DNA of 64,000 bases from Kineosporia sp. NBRC 101731 (GTDB lineage: Bacteria; Actinomycetota; Actinomycetes; Actinomycetales; Kineosporiaceae): contig NZ_BSTC01000008.1 in assembly GCF_030269305.1 (NCBI RefSeq), positions 124,001 through 188,000 on the forward strand, written 5' to 3'. Shown here one piece after another: positions 57,201 through 64,000 of the stretch (position 1 is its first letter; the number at the start of each line of letters is the position of its first letter). Below the pieces are notes generated by a model, which was not told the DNA's origin, did not search any database, and saw only the letters and a list, made by a program, of their open reading frames with translations. The position numbers and the translations under genes were made by a program.

Positions 57201-57800
57201 ATCGATCGCTCGCTGGTAGGCGCCCAGCTCGACCAGGTGACGCACCTGCTCGGCCCGCTCGCAGTCGGCACAGCCGGCGCCTGCCGGTGAAGGACCGGCG
57301 GCCAGCCAGGCCTCGAGTTCACCGCTCGCGGCGATGATGCCGTGCACGTGACGGGTGAACAGGAAACGTGACCGCAGCACCGGGCCCGCGGGCTCACCGG
57401 CCTCGGCGTAGCGCTGCTCGGTACCGGTGATGATGTGGTTGATCAAAGAACGCGACACGTCGGGATGGGGCAGCAGCCCGGCCCCGGTCGTGGCCAGGTT
57501 GGCGAGCAGCAGACGGCCCAGCTGTTCGTCGAGCCAGTCGGGGGCCTCGTCGTAGCGGGCCATCAGCCAGCCGAACAGTTCCGGCACCCGCTCGTGCCGT
57601 CCCGCGTCGAGGCAGGCGGTCAGGAGGGCGCTACGGATCTGGGTGCCCAGCAACCCGACTTCCTGGGCGCTACCGGCCCCGGACACCGATGGCAGCAGCC
57701 CGTCCAGCGCCTCGATGCGTTCCGGTCCCACCGGAAGCTCGAGCGCGCCGGCCAGAGCCGCGCGGATCTCTTCGGACGCCGTGCTCACTCGCACGATCAT
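54228..57800 (-). CDS. Large helical-repeat (TPR-like) protein, 1190 aa
   Basis: A 1190-aa cytosolic protein made almost entirely of Ala/Leu/Glu-rich helices, with TPR-like patterns strongest in the last 300 residues (LALGGWFGEAMEVADGLV, GDLEGAVTDLREAAEAA). An acidic disordered stretch (PDFPEDEEEDEV) lies near the centre and divides it in two halves. A CADCERAE pair is the only metal-like motif. No enzymatic domain, signal or membrane segment was seen. ATG 57800 has a weak GGAAGAAGG; the frame stays open to 57947. The family is not recognised beyond 'tetratricopeptide-like'; a scaffold role is possible. Confidence 0.75.
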   Translation of the reverse strand: MIVRVSTASEEIRAALAGALELPVGPERIEALDGLLPSVSGAGSAQEVGLLGTQIRSALLTACLDAGRHERVPELFGWLMARYDEAPDWLDEQLGRLLLANLATTGAGLLPHPDVSRSLINHIITGTEQRYAEAGEPAGPVLRSRFLFTRHVHGIIAASGELEAWLAAGPSPAGAGCADCERAEQVRHLVELGAYQRAIDHAGPVLRAPASECESQPAGMIGAVIPAFLRNGQVGAAASEHVRAVRLIRTRLAGAAAAAGISGDSQAGDALASIAIRGTGAADQLLACARSGRLRHGLDLLREWLPALTGVPEPLEQLQNAAAIARLVWSLTEAGRPGEVVLPVARASMLPVAYRTGTDLTVSLLGERALAESSRLALLFDARNETGEVGARLRETLGSGSLPDMPLEAFERAGLEQWTPEQISRGRRAEGTATDSTDLTVLAKEFDDALRADATEAMRAVMGAWRLIRSSIRTEGDPYAEQAAARLDGWLALDEISSHPVDPDMGPPLEARVLLEASQAATERLFASGLVLESLLHDQACVLVAAQNRLMEPDTAMDRIEELTAEVAGTGTPPDLGEALSRLVLAREIAATAGVVVPAQISQLVPVHGAVPEEVTGLIPVDPPAGSDDEPDFPEDEEEDEVKPIHDPVLTEAFGPASMPTSLIGPFITTPIRVTPSDSPGHRPWHGDDDPKQSRRQLDPMEQLRAEMSPEDVREVAQTLDLVNFDPLETSIAQLRSVPPERLEHRHLRALTRMLRLRARDEPRSAAVSTLMQAVATLPEGVRPLERAQAGADLASVLGETDPAAALAVWDHAVEDAERSGEGPILGTLLAASAMLRHRTGDASIAAADLARAVPLLDRFAPAALAGQCRVDLSRVLLELERPFAAAAAAEAAFADVVDVLRAEGMETPALTAAPGERLAPDEVQVPEGDIPAEIASQMHLAGAAAFAAAEANSTAGTPGPARRLAIRSAQWHARNGNPIGQAEAWQLAARVAGRPGRVAADLERAAELAEAGADWARAATCRRERVTAVRAASGDDAALNALDEADETLNDWSHALSGRRVQPSERELAEQQMRWHRVAIAEQRARLLALGGWFGEAMEVADGLVDEYRELGDTWSARDLQGLRGQLRAELGDLEGAVTDLREAAEAASVAHETEQTHGLGARLAAVLGSAGRDDEAEAAWNRYCENGS

Positions 57801-57937
57801 GCCTTCTTCCGGCGCCCGATGTCCGCCGGACGGGCTACTCCTGCGTACGCCCACCGAGAAACCGGGGAAAAACCCGTTGCCGGGTGCGGCCGGGCGTACG
57901 TACCGTCGTGGCACACGAGAGAGGAGGTGGTTCGACA

Positions 57938-57976
57938 GTGAGTTCATATCGGACGCGTGAGGTGGCAGTCAGCTAG
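57938..57976 (+). CDS. Possible 12-codon leader peptide
   Basis: A GTG start with GAGGAGG about 11 nt upstream opens VSSYRTREVAVS and stops at TAG. TTGCCG, an 18-nt spacer and TACCGT (57901-57906) form a plausible promoter about 30 nt upstream. It would lie at the 5' end of a transcript heading toward the DtxR gene 360 bp on. Coding is unproven. Confidence 0.25.
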   Translation: MSSYRTREVAVS

Positions 57977-58338
57977 CCGCCGTCGTTCCGGACGGACTGC
58001 TCTCGTTCTTTCTCGAGAGTGATTCACGGCCCCGACAGCGGCCGGCGAATTCCAGGCAGTCACCGCAGCCCGCAGGGGGCGCGCATCGTCCAGCGCGCCA
58101 CCGCCGGATTCCAGATCTCTGACCTCAGAGATCCCGGCGAGCCTGCGGGCTGTTGCCTGCCCCCACTCCGTTCGCGGAGGGTTTGAGGGGGCTCCCGGCC
58201 CCTGGAGGAGGGGTGCGGGCGGGTGCGGTGTCCGGCCCTTGTTTCCGGGCTGTTCCGTTCTCCGCACAAAGCGTCAGATGGGGCCTCTCAGGCCGGTGGT
58301 GGATGGTGCCTGGTTGCCGAAGGGTTGACAATGGGCAC
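57977..58338. other. Leader/intergenic region before DtxR gene
   Basis: A 362-bp gap. It contains a hairpin CTCTCG/CGAGAG (about 57999-58018) and an exact 20-bp palindrome GATCTCTGACCTCAGAGATC (58114-58133) whose 2-bp centre suits a protein site more than an RNA hairpin. GACAAT (58327-58332) is the probable -10 of the DtxR gene. No gene was recognised. Confidence 0.5.
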
Positions 58339-59064
58339 GTGAGCGACCTCATTGACACCACCGAGATGTATCTGAGAACGATCTTCGAGCTCGAGGAAGA
58401 GGGCGTCGTCCCGCTGCGGGCCCGGATCGCAGAGCGTCTGGGTCACTCCGGGCCGACCGTGTCCCAGACCGTCGCGCGGATGGAACGTGACGGTCTTCTC
58501 CATGTCTCCGGCGACCGCCATCTCGAACTGACCGAGATCGGCCGGGCGAAGGCCACCCGGGTCATGCGCAAGCACCGGCTCGCCGAACGACTGCTGCTCG
58601 ACGTGATCGGCCTGGAGTGGGAGCTCGTCCACGACGAGGCCTGCCGCTGGGAGCACGTGATGAGCGACCACGTCGAGCAGAAACTGCTCAAGATGCTCGC
58701 CGGGCCGATGGAGAGCCCGTACGGCAACCCGATCCCGGGGCTGGAGGAGCTCGGTGGGCCGGAGGCACTGCCCAACGCCTTCCGCGAGGGCGTGCTCAGC
58801 CTTCCCGACGCCGTGGCCGCGGCCGACAACAGCAACGAGCTGATGATTCGCCGCCTCGGCGAGCGGCTCCAGATCGACACGCAGTTGATGAAGCAGTTGC
58901 AGGGCGCCGGCATGGTGCCCGGTTCCCGCGTGCAGGCGCAGCGCACGCCCACCGGTTACCTGATCAGCGTGGTCAAGCTGCCGGAGATGCGCTCGGCCGA
59001 GGCCGACGGGGGTGTCGCGCTGCTGGCCGACGTGGCCCGTCACGTCTTCGTCGAGGCCGTCTGA
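58339..59064 (+). CDS. Iron-dependent regulator, DtxR/IdeR/DmdR family
   Basis: A 241-aa metal-dependent repressor of iron uptake. The winged helix (ARIAERLGHSGPTVSQTVARMERDGLL) is followed by the dimer/metal domain. Metal ligands of DtxR are present: Met in TTEMYL (site 2), His and Glu in KHRLAERLL, His in ELVHDEAC, and C-x-x-E-H in ACRWEHVM. A C-terminal SH3-like domain follows NPIPGL. GTG 58339 follows GACAAT by 6 nt, a leaderless start; the frame runs further upstream without support. Confidence 0.95.
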   Translation: MSDLIDTTEMYLRTIFELEEEGVVPLRARIAERLGHSGPTVSQTVARMERDGLLHVSGDRHLELTEIGRAKATRVMRKHRLAERLLLDVIGLEWELVHDEACRWEHVMSDHVEQKLLKMLAGPMESPYGNPIPGLEELGGPEALPNAFREGVLSLPDAVAAADNSNELMIRRLGERLQIDTQLMKQLQGAGMVPGSRVQAQRTPTGYLISVVKLPEMRSAEADGGVALLADVARHVFVEAV

Positions 59065-59144
59065 GGGCCCACCCGAAGGGAAACCTCCGGCAGGCCGGCG
59101 CCAGCTCACACGCACCACGTCGCCAGAAGCCGTAAGAACCCAGG

Positions 59145-59180
59145 AGAGCCCCGTCCCGGCCGCAGCCGGGGCGGGGCTCT
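59145..59180 (+). terminator. Terminator after DtxR-family gene
   Basis: AGAGCCCCG and TCCCGGC pair with GCCGGGG and CGGGGCTCT around CGCA, and TCGTCGG follows. It starts 81 nt after the stop codon. Confidence 0.8.
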
Positions 59181-59621
59181 TCGTCGGTCCGGAAGCCTCC
59201 GGAAGCCTCCGGAAGCCCCGCCGAAGGTGCCGTGAAAGCCCCGTGAGGGCCCTCGTCCTCCATTCCTGCACAGAGAACCGAAGCCCCCTCGCTGCACCCG
59301 GGCTTCTCTACTCAGAGTCGCGGAGAACGGCCGTATCAAGATCGATTCAATACTGTCAAAAATGGCACGACGCGCCGCGGCGTGTCGGGCTCCCGTGCAG
59401 CTCAGAGTGCGGAACGGGGGGTTCAAGGTAGTGGTGAGGCTTCTGTGCGTCCTCCCATCGGGGGCGCCGAAGCCGCGTTCGAAGGACCAAAGATCGGCCG
59501 AACGTGCTGATCCAATCACGTTCCGTAAATATTCCTGGGGCTGCCGTGACCCAGACGTGACATCGCTTCGCGCGTTCGGGTAGCTTCGCGTTCGCTTCTC
59601 CCCCTCCGAGAAGCCCCCGAG
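59181..59621. other. Intergenic stretch without a recognised gene
   Basis: About 440 bp. Three short direct repeats of GGAAGCCTCC-type sequence lie at about 59200-59218, then a less GC-rich stretch (59320-59360 and 59490-59530) that probably carries the promoter for the riboswitch transcript. No coding frame with normal codon bias was found. Confidence 0.4.
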
Positions 59622-59812
59622 GTGGACGCCGAGCTCTGCCATCACCCCGGGGCAACACGAACACCGCATGGCAGAGGCGGGGGACCCAATTCCGGGCGTC
59701 GTTCCACAGACGTCCTTGGGGTGAAGCCGGGACACCGTCCTCGAACAGAGGGCGATCCCGGCCGGATGACTTCTCCCATCCGAACCCGACAGCTGACCTC
59801 GTAGGCGTTCGG
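59622..59812 (+). ncRNA. Cyclic di-AMP (ydaO/yuaA-type) riboswitch
   Basis: The leader of the NlpC/P60 gene carries the conserved ydaO core: GGGGGACCCAAT (59679-59690), TTGGGGTGAAGCC (from 59716) and GAACCCGACAGCTGACCTCG (59782-59801). These are followed by TAGGCGT, whose GGCGT pairs with ACGCC at 59626-59630 to close the outer helix. In actinobacteria this class usually precedes cell-wall hydrolases such as RpfA and NlpC/P60 proteins and turns them off when c-di-AMP binds. The class call is from recognised core sequence; boundaries are approximate. Confidence 0.88.
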
Positions 59813-59823
59813 AGAGGTAAACC

Positions 59824-60600
59824 GTGACTACTCGGGCCACGGCGCGCCATCGCGCGCCTGTTCGTCCTGCAACACCGCTTTCGTCTCTGGGTCATGCCGT
59901 GACCGGCCAGATGTCGGTGCTCGGTCGGGGTGGCGCAGTGATCGCCATGTCGGGCGGGCTCGTCGCCACGATGGGGATGTCTTCCCAGGCCGCGAACCGT
60001 ACGACCACCGGCGCCGAGGCGGCTGTCCCGGCCACTGCCCCGATCGCGGTGCAGCCGGCTGTCGCCTTCTCGGGAAGCCTCGCGGCACCTTCCGGCGCCC
60101 AGACTTCTTCGGCATCGCTCACGGCACCGGTCGCCGCCACGGTATCGTTCGAAAGCAGCGATTTCACCGCTGTTCCGAACAAGGTCGTTATCTCCGCCGT
60201 GAGCGGAGAGTCGTCGACGGGTACCAGTGTGTCCAGTTCATTCGGCAGTGCGCGGGGCTCCTCCGTGCTAGCCGTTGCCGCCCGCTACCTGGGCGTTCCA
60301 TACCGCTACGGCGGCACCACACCCATGGCCTGGGACTGTTCCGGTGCCACCGGTTACATCTACAGCCAGGTCGGTATCGACCTGCCACGCACGGCCAACC
60401 AGCAGATGCTGAGCTCCACCCGCATCTCCCGGTCGCAGGCAGTGCCGGGCGACCTGGTGTTCTTCACCTCTGGTGGTAGTGCCTACCACGTGGGGATCTA
60501 CGCCGGCGGCAACATGATGTACGACGCCGGTCGCACCGGTACGTCGTTCAGCAAGCGTGCCATCTGGACCAGCGCCGTGACGTTCGGCCGGGTGGCCTGA
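59824..60600 (+). CDS. Secreted NlpC/P60 peptidoglycan hydrolase
   Basis: A 258-aa protein. A long Arg-rich N-terminus and a weak hydrophobic segment (VIAMSGGLVATMGM, about 39-52) act as signal, a Ser/Ala/Thr-rich spacer follows to about 140, and the last 110 residues are an NlpC/P60 domain. The catalytic Cys is in AWDCSGATGY and the His in AYHVGIYAGG. It cleaves peptide stems in peptidoglycan. The c-di-AMP riboswitch upstream indicates control of cell-wall remodelling by that messenger. A strong terminator follows. Confidence 0.94.
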   Translation: MTTRATARHRAPVRPATPLSSLGHAVTGQMSVLGRGGAVIAMSGGLVATMGMSSQAANRTTTGAEAAVPATAPIAVQPAVAFSGSLAAPSGAQTSSASLTAPVAATVSFESSDFTAVPNKVVISAVSGESSTGTSVSSSFGSARGSSVLAVAARYLGVPYRYGGTTPMAWDCSGATGYIYSQVGIDLPRTANQQMLSSTRISRSQAVPGDLVFFTSGGSAYHVGIYAGGNMMYDAGRTGTSFSKRAIWTSAVTFGRVA

Positions 60601-60619
60601 GCGTTCGTTCGAGGTTCAC

Positions 60620-60665
60620 CGCCGAAGCCCCCGCCGGATCCCGGTGGGGGCTTCGGCGCTTTGTT
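60620..60665 (+). terminator. Terminator after NlpC/P60 gene
   Basis: An 18-nt arm (60620-60637) pairs with 60641-60658 across an ATC loop, and CTTTGTTTG follows. It lies 19 nt after the stop. Confidence 0.9.
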
Positions 60666-60983
60666 TGCCGGATCGTCACGCAGATCACTGAGGTAAAGGG
60701 AGTGATCTGGCACGGGGTTGCCGCTTACGCTGTCAACCAGAGTCCGACAAGCTGGCATACCGGTGAGGAGGTCGTAGGTGATACCACACATACGCGACTT
60801 TCTTGCGGCCAGGGCGCGGGCGCATACCGGGTTACCGGGCCAGCGCCGGCAAGCCCGCACGAGCGGGCCTGCGAGCAGTACCAGTTCCACCGAGATACCG
60901 GGCGGCCATGTGCCGCCCACTCAAGGCGTCGTTCCCTACGGAACGGCGCCTTTTGTCGTCCGGGACCCAGGAGGTGGCCGCTG
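60666..60983 (+). promoter_or_regulatory. Structured leader of the HNH gene with internal terminator
   Basis: A 318-bp stretch. AGATCACT (60682-60689) and AGTGATCT (60701-60708) form an exact inverted repeat with 11-bp spacing. GCCCGC-ACGA-GCGGGC can form a hairpin at about 60853. A classic terminator (AAGGCG, GTTCC, loop CTAC, GGAAC, CGCCTT, then TTTTG) lies at 60923-60954, only 30 nt before the HNH start. A transcript from further upstream would meet this terminator, so attenuation is possible. Confidence 0.5.
60923..60954 (+). terminator. Intrinsic terminator just before HNH gene
   Basis: A 13-bp stem (one G-U pair) with CTAC loop and TTTTG directly after, the nearest to a textbook rho-independent terminator in the window. 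It sits upstream of, not after, the HNH coding region and its GGAGG ribosome site. Confidence 0.75.
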
Positions 60984-61478
60984 ATGCGCACCCTCGTACT
61001 GAACGCCGGCTATGAACCACTGGCCGTCGTCTCCTTCCGCCGGGCCATCGTGCTCGTCCTCGCCGGTAAAGCGGCCGTGGTCGAGAACGGCCCTCATCCA
61101 GTGATCAGTGAGACCCTCACCGTCGACCGGCCTCTCGTGATCGTGCTCTCCCGCTATGTGAAGGTGCCGCACGGCCGGGCGATCCCGGTGAGTAGACGGG
61201 GGGTGCTGCGGCGCGATGAGCACCGGTGCGCCTACTGCGACGCTCACGCCGCCACGATCGACCACGTGCTGCCACGTAGTCGCGGTGGTCAGGACACCTG
61301 GGAGAACCTGGTGGCGTGCTGCATGCGGTGCAACAACGTCAAGGGCAGCCGTACCCCGGAGGAAATGGGGTGGACGCTCTCGGTGCGGCCGCGTTCGCCG
61401 CGCGGCCCGGCCTGGGTGGTGCGGGGCGCAGACGTACGTGAGCCGTCCTGGGAGGAATACCTGGGCTCCGCGGCCTGA
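60984..61478 (+). CDS. HNH endonuclease-family protein
   Basis: A 164-aa protein. Residues 1-70 form a conserved N-terminal domain (LVLNAGYEPLAVVSFRRAIVLVLAGKA) seen in the common actinobacterial/cyanobacterial HNH family. The HNH zinc-nuclease module follows: CAYCDAHAATIDHVLPRSRGG, ENLVACCMRCNNVKG. ATG 60984 is supported by GGAGGTGG upstream. The cellular role of this widespread family is unclear. Confidence 0.93.
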   Translation: MRTLVLNAGYEPLAVVSFRRAIVLVLAGKAAVVENGPHPVISETLTVDRPLVIVLSRYVKVPHGRAIPVSRRGVLRRDEHRCAYCDAHAATIDHVLPRSRGGQDTWENLVACCMRCNNVKGSRTPEEMGWTLSVRPRSPRGPAWVVRGADVREPSWEEYLGSAA

Positions 61479-61492
61479 GCACCCAAGACCAC

Positions 61493-61532
61493 GGTCTGAG
61501 CCAGAAGGTCCCTCCAACCTCTGGCTCAGACC
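61493..61532 (+). terminator. Terminator after HNH gene
   Basis: GGTCTGAGCCAGA pairs with TCTGGCTCAGACC (13 bp). It lies 15 nt after the HNH stop codon. Confidence 0.85.
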
Positions 61533-61756
61533 GAGGAGCTCATGTGGCCACTGCCGAAGCGGGCCGGAGACAGCACCGCCCGGACACACGAAAATGGGCC
61601 CGGGCGAAGCAGAAGTCTGGTGCACCGGCGCTCTCGGCGCCGGTGCGTTGGAGAGCCTGCCACACCGATGCTGATTTAGCAAAGTGTCATGACTCCACGT
61701 AATCAAACTATCGGTATTGGCAGGTTGTGACCATGTGACCGATACGTATTGCGAAG

Positions 61757-62575
61757 TTATGCGTCAGCAGAGAGTGTGCCCGCATCGAGCCGTACCGTGC
61801 CCGTCCAGACCGATCCGGGTGCCAGTTCAGTCGGTTCCAGCAGGGCCGGTTCGATGCAGACGAAGTCGCTCTCGGCGCCCGGGGGCACGTCGCCCAGGCC
61901 GTGGCCGGGGCCCGGGTTCCAGACCACACGGTCGGGAAAGCCGTTGGCCGTGATGACCAATGGCCCCAGCTCGGGGTCTTCCAGGGTCACCGGGCCGGAG
62001 GCGCCCGCGATCGCGACGTCGCGTGTGCCGAGTGCGAGCACGGCATCGTCCAGCACGCCCGGTGAGCCCCCGGCATTGTCCGCCGCGGTCCGTCCGCCCA
62101 GACCGGTGATCACCGTGGTGGGGTCACCGACGGTGAAGTAGGTGTGGAGAGCCGCGGTGAAGTTCCAGGGCGCGGTGTCGGTGTTCCGAGCGGTGAGCGT
62201 CAGATCGAGGACCGAGCCGGACGCTTGCACCCGCAGCACCAGCTCGAACGCGTGAGGCCAGATCGCGCGGGTGTTTTCGTCGTCTTCCAGCTTCGCCTCC
62301 CAGAAACCGGCGCCGGACTCGACCACGACCCAGGCCCGGTTGCGCGCCAGGCCGTGCTTCGGCAGCGGCCCGCGCCCGGCGAACTGCGGGAAGATCACCG
62401 GAACGCCGCCCCGCACGGCCAGGCCGGGCCCGCTCTCGGCGGTGGGGCTCAGCCACAAGCGGGCCGGACCGCCCGCCGGGGCCCAGCCGAGCACGTGACC
62501 GCCGTGCGCGGTCACCACCAGCTCGGCGCCGTCGGGGCTGTTCAGGGTGTGGGTGGTGGAGGGATCGATGGCCAT
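61757..62575 (-). CDS. D-hexose-6-phosphate mutarotase (aldose-1-epimerase-like)
   Basis: A 272-aa beta-sandwich epimerase of the YeaD type, which interconverts alpha and beta anomers of hexose 6-phosphates. Landmarks: RGGVPVIFPQFAGRGPLPKHGLARN (His), LHTYFTVGD (His) and a catalytic Glu in FVCIEPA. ATG 62575 was chosen; GAGAAT ends 7 nt upstream and a GTG/ATG at 62584 is an alternative. It is divergent from serS. An AT-rich stretch (61670-61756) with a TATCGGT/ACCGATA inverted repeat lies after its stop. Confidence 0.9.
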   Translation of the reverse strand: MAIDPSTTHTLNSPDGAELVVTAHGGHVLGWAPAGGPARLWLSPTAESGPGLAVRGGVPVIFPQFAGRGPLPKHGLARNRAWVVVESGAGFWEAKLEDDENTRAIWPHAFELVLRVQASGSVLDLTLTARNTDTAPWNFTAALHTYFTVGDPTTVITGLGGRTAADNAGGSPGVLDDAVLALGTRDVAIAGASGPVTLEDPELGPLVITANGFPDRVVWNPGPGHGLGDVPPGAESDFVCIEPALLEPTELAPGSVWTGTVRLDAGTLSADA

Positions 62576-62705
62576 GGTCGGCATTCTCGCCGTCCCGGGT
62601 GAACAGATCCGGCAAGCACGCCACGCGAAATACCGGGAGAGATGAACACAGGTGCGCCGGTAGCATCGATGACGGCAAAAGCCCTACCTGCTGAGAGGTC
62701 CTTCG

Positions 62706-63995
62706 ATGCACGACCCGCGCGCCCTGCTCGACCCGGGCAATGAGGCGGTTCGCCGGCTCGCCCGCCGAGGCTACACACTCGACTCGGCCGCATTGGAAGA
62801 ACTGCTGTCCAGCCGGAACTCCGGCATCAAGACGGCGGACGACCTGCGTGCCGAGTCCAAGAAGCTGGCCGGTGAGGTCGGCAAGACGGCCAAGGCCGGC
62901 GGCGACGTGACCGCGCTGAAAGAGCGCGCCCGCGAGCTGAAGGACGAGATCAAGCAGGCCGAGGAGCGCGCCGAGGCGGCGAGTGCCGACCTGCGTGACC
63001 TGATGCTGAACATCCCCAACCTGCCGCTGGACACGTTGCCTGACGGCTTCAGCGACGAGGACGCCACCGAGATCCGCCGCTGGGGAACCCCGCCACAGTT
63101 CGACTTCACCCCGCGCGACCACGTCGAGCTGGGGGAGCGCACGGGCATTCTCGACTTCGCCCGGGCCACCAAGCTGTCGGGCCCGCGGTTCCGGGTCGCC
63201 CGGGGCGCGGGGGCAGCGCTGGAGCGGGGTCTGGCCTCGTTCTTCCTCGACCTGCACACCCGCGAGCACGGATACACCGAGTTCTCGGTGCCGCACCTGG
63301 TGATGCCCAGCGCCCTGCTCGGCACCGGTCAGCTGCCGAAGTTCGAGGAAGACCTGTTCCGCACCGCGGCGGGCACGCGTGACCTCTACCTGATCCCGAC
63401 GGCCGAGGTTCCGCTGACGAACCTGCACGCCGACGAGATCGTCGAGCCCGGCGACCTGCCCCTGGCCTACACCGCCTGGACGCCGTGCTTCCGCTCGGAG
63501 GCCGGCTCCTACGGTCGCGACACCCGGGGCCTGATCCGGCTGCACGAGTTCGAGAAGGTCGAGATGGTGCGCATCGTCGCCGCCGACTCCTCGCAGAGCG
63601 AGCTCGAGAAGCTGGTCGGTCACGCCGAGGCGGTGCTGCAGAAACTGGGGCTGGCCCACCGCACGATCCTGCTGGCCGCGGGAGACACCGGTTTCAGCGC
63701 CCAGATGACCTACGACGTGGAGGTCTGGCTGCCCGGGCAGGACACCTACCGGGAGATCTCGTCCTGCTCGGACTGTGGTCAGTTCCAGGCGCGGCGCGCG
63801 AACATCCGTACGCGCACCGACGAGGGCAAGCGTGAGTTCGTCGCCACGCTGAACGGCTCGGGCCTGCCGATCGGCCGCACCATGGCCGCGGTGCTGGAGA
63901 ACGGGCAGCAGGCCGACGGCTCGATCGTGCTGCCCGAGGTGCTCACCAGGTACACGGGCTTCAGCACGATCCACGCCGACGGCAAGACCGACTAG
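62706..63995 (+). CDS. serS: Serine--tRNA ligase
   Basis: A 429-aa class II aminoacyl-tRNA synthetase charging tRNA-Ser. The N-terminal coiled-coil arm (about 30-105) binds the tRNA long variable arm. Motif 2 is in CFRSEAGSYGRDTRGLIRLHEFEKVE and motif 3 in NGSGLPIGRTMAAVLEN; the TAEVPLTN serine pocket is also present. The length is standard and the stop lies 5 nt before the window end. GAGAGG precedes the ATG; TAGCAT at about 62661 may be its -10. Confidence 0.97.
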   Translation: MHDPRALLDPGNEAVRRLARRGYTLDSAALEELLSSRNSGIKTADDLRAESKKLAGEVGKTAKAGGDVTALKERARELKDEIKQAEERAEAASADLRDLMLNIPNLPLDTLPDGFSDEDATEIRRWGTPPQFDFTPRDHVELGERTGILDFARATKLSGPRFRVARGAGAALERGLASFFLDLHTREHGYTEFSVPHLVMPSALLGTGQLPKFEEDLFRTAAGTRDLYLIPTAEVPLTNLHADEIVEPGDLPLAYTAWTPCFRSEAGSYGRDTRGLIRLHEFEKVEMVRIVAADSSQSELEKLVGHAEAVLQKLGLAHRTILLAAGDTGFSAQMTYDVEVWLPGQDTYREISSCSDCGQFQARRANIRTRTDEGKREFVATLNGSGLPIGRTMAAVLENGQQADGSIVLPEVLTRYTGFSTIHADGKTD

Positions 63996-64000
63996 TTCTC

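Noticed and set aside
57974..58126. Minus-strand frame with cysteine cluster (CGDCLEFAGRC), WhiB-like at first sight
   Set aside because: No start codon follows the upstream in-frame stop, it lacks the WhiB GVWGG turn, and the Cys spacing does not fit.
60778..60984. 68-codon frame ending in the HNH start (TGATG overlap), GAGGAGG upstream
   Set aside because: Contains a TTA codon and several ATA, CTT and TTT codons, unlike neighbouring genes, and spans a terminator hairpin. More likely a structured leader than a gene.

Overview
The window is chromosomal DNA from a high-GC actinobacterium. Evidence: strong G/C bias at third codon positions, actinobacteria-typical families (DUF3027, DUF2530, XPB helicase with its partner, WXG100 proteins, a LytR C-terminal domain, a DmdR/IdeR-type DtxR regulator), a second-type groEL ending in a Gly/Met-rich tail, and many leaderless starts. 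Gene content would fit a Kineosporia-like organism, but the genus cannot be fixed from the sequence alone. No rRNA, tRNA, CRISPR array, prophage or IS element was found.

Layout. 1-1270: end of a LytR_C-domain gene, then about 1.1 kb of repeat-rich intergenic DNA. 1.3-6 kb: cold-shock protein, a family-A polymerase-like protein with a repetitive linker, and groEL behind two CIRCE operators. 6-10 kb: molybdopterin genes moaE, moaD and moaA split by a GT39-like membrane protein. 10-16.4 kb: small proteins, a WXG100 protein, an HtrA protease and a response regulator/kinase pair, an arrangement like mycobacterial mprAB-pepD. 16.4-23 kb: MarR/ABC exporter pair, then XPB helicase and its partner. 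23-32 kb: two coupled membrane/disordered proteins sharing a module, a HAD phosphatase, a second cold-shock protein, a DUF3027 protein with a very long acidic tail coupled to a 1041-aa Hsp90/sacsin-like ATPase, and DUF2530. 32-34 kb: MarR/MFS pair. 34-37 kb: CPBP membrane protein and a two-gene type VII-like effector pair whose large member ends in a RelA/SpoT-like domain. 37-38 kb: DinB and GNAT proteins. 38-46 kb: a complete urate-to-ureidoglycolate operon (uraD, hiuH, uricase, DUF6986, allB, alc) preceded by a methyltransferase and an anchored secreted protein. 46-50.7 kb: Rrf2 regulator and a sulfate ABC transporter (sbp-cysT-cysW-cysA). 50.8-58 kb: serC, citrate synthase, pdxH and a 1190-aa helical-repeat protein. 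58-64 kb: DtxR-type iron regulator, an NlpC/P60 hydrolase behind a c-di-AMP (ydaO-type) riboswitch, an HNH protein with a structured leader, a hexose-6-phosphate mutarotase and serS.

The most interesting item is the effector pair at 35013-36931: a small WXG100-like protein overlapping by 4 nt a 542-aa protein with a helical N-terminal part and a C-terminal (p)ppGpp-synthetase-like domain. Other notable signals are a dispersed intergenic repeat built on GTGATCATGCA, a 12-base motif (TTTTCCACAGGC) found near both WXG100 loci, a leaderless cysteine-containing mini-ORF before the sulfate operon, and several clean palindromic operators beside MarR and Rrf2 genes.
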